This document shows positions 62,605 to 64,000 of a stretch of DNA of 64,000 bases, one piece after another. A program made the position numbers and the translations under genes. Source of the DNA: Deltaproteobacteria bacterium HGW-Deltaproteobacteria-15 (lineage in GTDB: Bacteria; Desulfobacterota; DSM-4660; Desulfatiglandales; HGW-15). Within the stretch, counting starts at the first letter, position 1. Every line of letters begins with the position of its first letter. The notes beneath the pieces were generated by a model. It made no database searches. It saw only the letters and a program-made list of their open reading frames with translations, and was not told where the DNA came from. The stretch is taken from the NCBI GenBank assembly GCA_002840535.1, contig PHBH01000038.1:1-64000 (forward strand), given 5' to 3'.

Positions 62605-63078
62605 ATGAAAAAACTGATTTTAGTATGGTCTGCCATATTGGTGTTCCTGGTTGTTCCTTCCATCTCCTTTGCGCAACACGATCATGGAGGGACAAAGAGC
62701 GGAGCCATGAAGATGGACACCAAGGAGGTCCTGGTGGAAGGAGTCAAGGCCACCTTTATGGTAATGGACAACAAAGAGCATGTAAAAATGCTTGCCGATA
62801 TGAAGATGAATGAGAAACCCGAGGCGGGGACCACTCACAACATCACCGTCGTTCTGAAAGACGAATCAACCCAGAAAGAGATCACGGATGCACAGGTCAA
62901 AATGAAGGTGATCGACCCGAGCGGCAAGGATCAGATCAAGACACTGAAGGAAGAGAAAGAGATGAAGAGCTACGACGGCTACTTCAATCTCCCGCAAAAG
63001 GGAAAATATCAGGTGTTGGTCAGCTTCAAAACAGGAGACAAGACGAGAAACGCCGGGATGTATTACGAGGTGAAGTAA
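62605..63078 (+). CDS. Exported His/Met-rich protein (YtkA/FixH-like)
   Basis: A 157-aa exported protein: signal peptide (1-23), then HDHGGTKSGAMKMDTKE, a His/Met-rich patch, and a beta-sandwich of the YtkA-like/FixH-like type (NITVVLKDESTQKEITDAQV, YQVLVSFKTGDKTRNAGMYY). The type accompanies copper and silver handling genes and may bind metal in the periplasm. GGAGGGG lies just upstream. It follows CusA on the same strand. Confidence 0.65.
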   Translation: MKKLILVWSAILVFLVVPSISFAQHDHGGTKSGAMKMDTKEVLVEGVKATFMVMDNKEHVKMLADMKMNEKPEAGTTHNITVVLKDESTQKEITDAQVKMKVIDPSGKDQIKTLKEEKEMKSYDGYFNLPQKGKYQVLVSFKTGDKTRNAGMYYEVK

Positions 63079-63148
63079 AGATCCGGCGCCGGAAGACCGG
63101 TTTTGATTGCACCCCACAGGGCGAAGTTCTCCGCCCTTAAATGAGTAC

Positions 63149-63180
63149 CGGAATAATGGAATGATGGAATAGGGAAATAT
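63149..63180. repeat. GGAATAATGGAATGATGGAAT repeat
   Basis: Tandem GGAATAATGGAATGATGG units (from 63149), the one-sided form of the repeat that makes a long inverted pair at 44.5 kb. Lies upstream of the PRC-barrel gene. Confidence 0.45.
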
Positions 63181-63298
63181 TGAGGATCTGCCAAAGAGAG
63201 GGAGATATAGGAGCGCGGATGTTGGTTTCGCTTCTTGCAAGTTCTTATTAAGTGGCTATTTTTTCCTATCGGAAATATCGGAAAGGAGAAAAGAAGTC

Positions 63299-63763
63299 AT
63301 GGAAAAAGTCATTGGAACCAACAAAAGGCACGTGATGTCCGCTTCAACCCTGACACGCGATTCCGTGGTCAACTCCAAGGGTGAGGATTTGGGCATCATT
63401 GAAGATATTATGATCCATCTCGATTCAGGAAGAATTGCCTATGCCGTGCTCTCTTTTGGAGGCATTCTAGGCATCGGAGACAAATTGTTCGCCGTCCCAT
63501 GGGAGGCGCTCACCCTGGACGAGGATCAGAAACACTTTATCCTGAATGTCGACAAGGATTTTCTGGAAGCTGCGCCGGGATTCAATAAGGACAATTGGCC
63601 GGACATGGCGGACCCGCAATTTAAAAGCCGCGTATACACATACTACGGATACGACGAACCATCCTGGATTTCGAGAGAGAGGGAATCCGTCTTCACTCGC
63701 GGAACACAAAGGGATCTGCGCGAAACAGAAAGGGAAGATTGTCTGCAAATGGGCACCTGCTGA
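63299..63763 (+). CDS. PRC-barrel domain protein
   Basis: A 154-aa protein with a PRC-barrel (about residues 10-85; VVNSKGEDLGIIEDIMIHLD, KLFAVPWEALTLDED) and a charged C-terminal tail. Such domains occur in RimM and in photosynthetic reaction centre H subunits, and stand-alone versions are of unknown function, often stress-associated. GGAAAGGAGAA precedes the ATG. It ends before a clear terminator. Confidence 0.75.
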   Translation: MEKVIGTNKRHVMSASTLTRDSVVNSKGEDLGIIEDIMIHLDSGRIAYAVLSFGGILGIGDKLFAVPWEALTLDEDQKHFILNVDKDFLEAAPGFNKDNWPDMADPQFKSRVYTYYGYDEPSWISRERESVFTRGTQRDLRETEREDCLQMGTC

Positions 63764-63797
63764 TCGATAATTGAAGCTGAGCTCCAACTCCTAAACC

Positions 63798-63828
63798 AAA
63801 AGCCAACCGAGAGATCGGTTGGCTTTTT
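63798..63828 (+). terminator. Rho-independent terminator after the PRC-barrel gene
   Basis: GCCAACCGA (63802-63810) pairs with TCGGTTGGC (63815-63823) around a 4-base loop, with an A-tract before and five T after. It also works in the reverse direction for the minus-strand gene that ends at 63832, so it is probably bidirectional. Confidence 0.85.
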
Positions 63829-63831
63829 AAA

Positions 63832-64000
63832 TCACTCGGCAATGGAAACAGCCGTCAAGGGTACCCTTGCAGCCCTCCATGGATCTCCCACGGGATCTCT
63901 CCCCTCCTGGACAAGGTTCCCTTCGATGGTCTCCCCTGAAACCAGGCCTTCAAAAAAGAGCAGCCTCTTCATCCCTTCGACGGTTCTCTCCACCGTGAAC
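63832..64000 (-). CDS. C-terminal part of an unidentified protein (runs off the window)
   Basis: The last 55 codons of a minus-strand gene, read as ERTVEGMKRLLFFEGLVSG then GETIEGNLVQEGRDP and ARVPLTAVSIAE before a TGA at 63832-63834. I do not recognise the family from this piece. It shares the bidirectional terminator with the convergent PRC-barrel gene. Confidence 0.55.
   Translation of the reverse strand, partial: FTVERTVEGMKRLLFFEGLVSGETIEGNLVQEGRDPVGDPWRAARVPLTAVSIAE

Overview
The window looks like a chromosomal contig of a strict anaerobe, most likely a Desulfobacterota (former Deltaproteobacteria) of the sulfate-reducing or syntrophic kind. This is inferred from gene content, not from a marker gene. 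The main clue is a glutaryl-CoA dehydrogenase of the non-decarboxylating type (Val before the catalytic Glu) next to the alpha subunit of a sodium-pumping glutaconyl-CoA decarboxylase, a pair known from anaerobic aromatic degraders. Two tripartite tricarboxylate transporters, a Liv-type ABC transporter and abundant imperfect-palindrome intergenic repeats fit such a genome. No rRNA, tRNA or CRISPR array was seen.

Layout. 0.5-3.5 kb: gdh and gcdA with a terminator. 3.7-6.0 kb: exported M14 carboxypeptidase and a BaiN/HI0933-type flavoprotein. 6.5-11.4 kb: livHMGF and its binding protein, with a roughly 225-bp inverted-repeat element between livF and the binding-protein gene. 11.7-14.7 kb: chemoreceptor, small lipoprotein, DinB-like protein. 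15.2-18.3 kb: four-gene minus-strand cluster (RutB-like hydrolase, SDR, metallo-beta-lactamase-fold hydrolase, flavin reductase). 18.5-19.6 kb: lipoprotein glycerophosphodiesterase.

19.7-36.4 kb is an accessory region with every gene on the minus strand: many small lipoproteins, a DUF1906-SH3 protein with an uncharacterised 618-aa partner, a caspase-like protein separated from an upstream lipoprotein by one in-frame TAG, two nucleotidyltransferase pairs, a group II intron relic, a transposase with a nonsense codon, a frameshifted DUF6429 gene, a hydrolase fragment and an attC-like hairpin. This looks like a decaying, repeatedly invaded island.

37.2-49.5 kb carries two transport/catabolic loci. 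A FadR-type repressor faces a TTT transporter operon, with matching 10-bp palindromes at both promoters. A second TTT operon is followed by a sigma-54 activator, a divergent -24/-12 promoter with an upstream palindrome, and a LarA-family protein with suyAB-like genes. The second locus reads as a sulfolactate uptake and desulfonation locus in which a LarA-type racemase would replace the known two-dehydrogenase racemisation. This is the most interesting system in the window, and it is a hypothesis.

49.7-53.5 kb: YerA-type adenine deaminase-like protein, HerA/DUF853 ATPase, BamE-like lipoprotein. 53.8-63.8 kb: copper/silver efflux locus (response regulator, sensor kinase, CusC-, CusB- and CusA-like proteins, a His/Met-rich exported protein) and a PRC-barrel protein. 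The window ends inside a minus-strand gene. Several families of intergenic hairpin repeats are scattered throughout; one family repeatedly encloses a strong stem-loop whose sequence differs from copy to copy.
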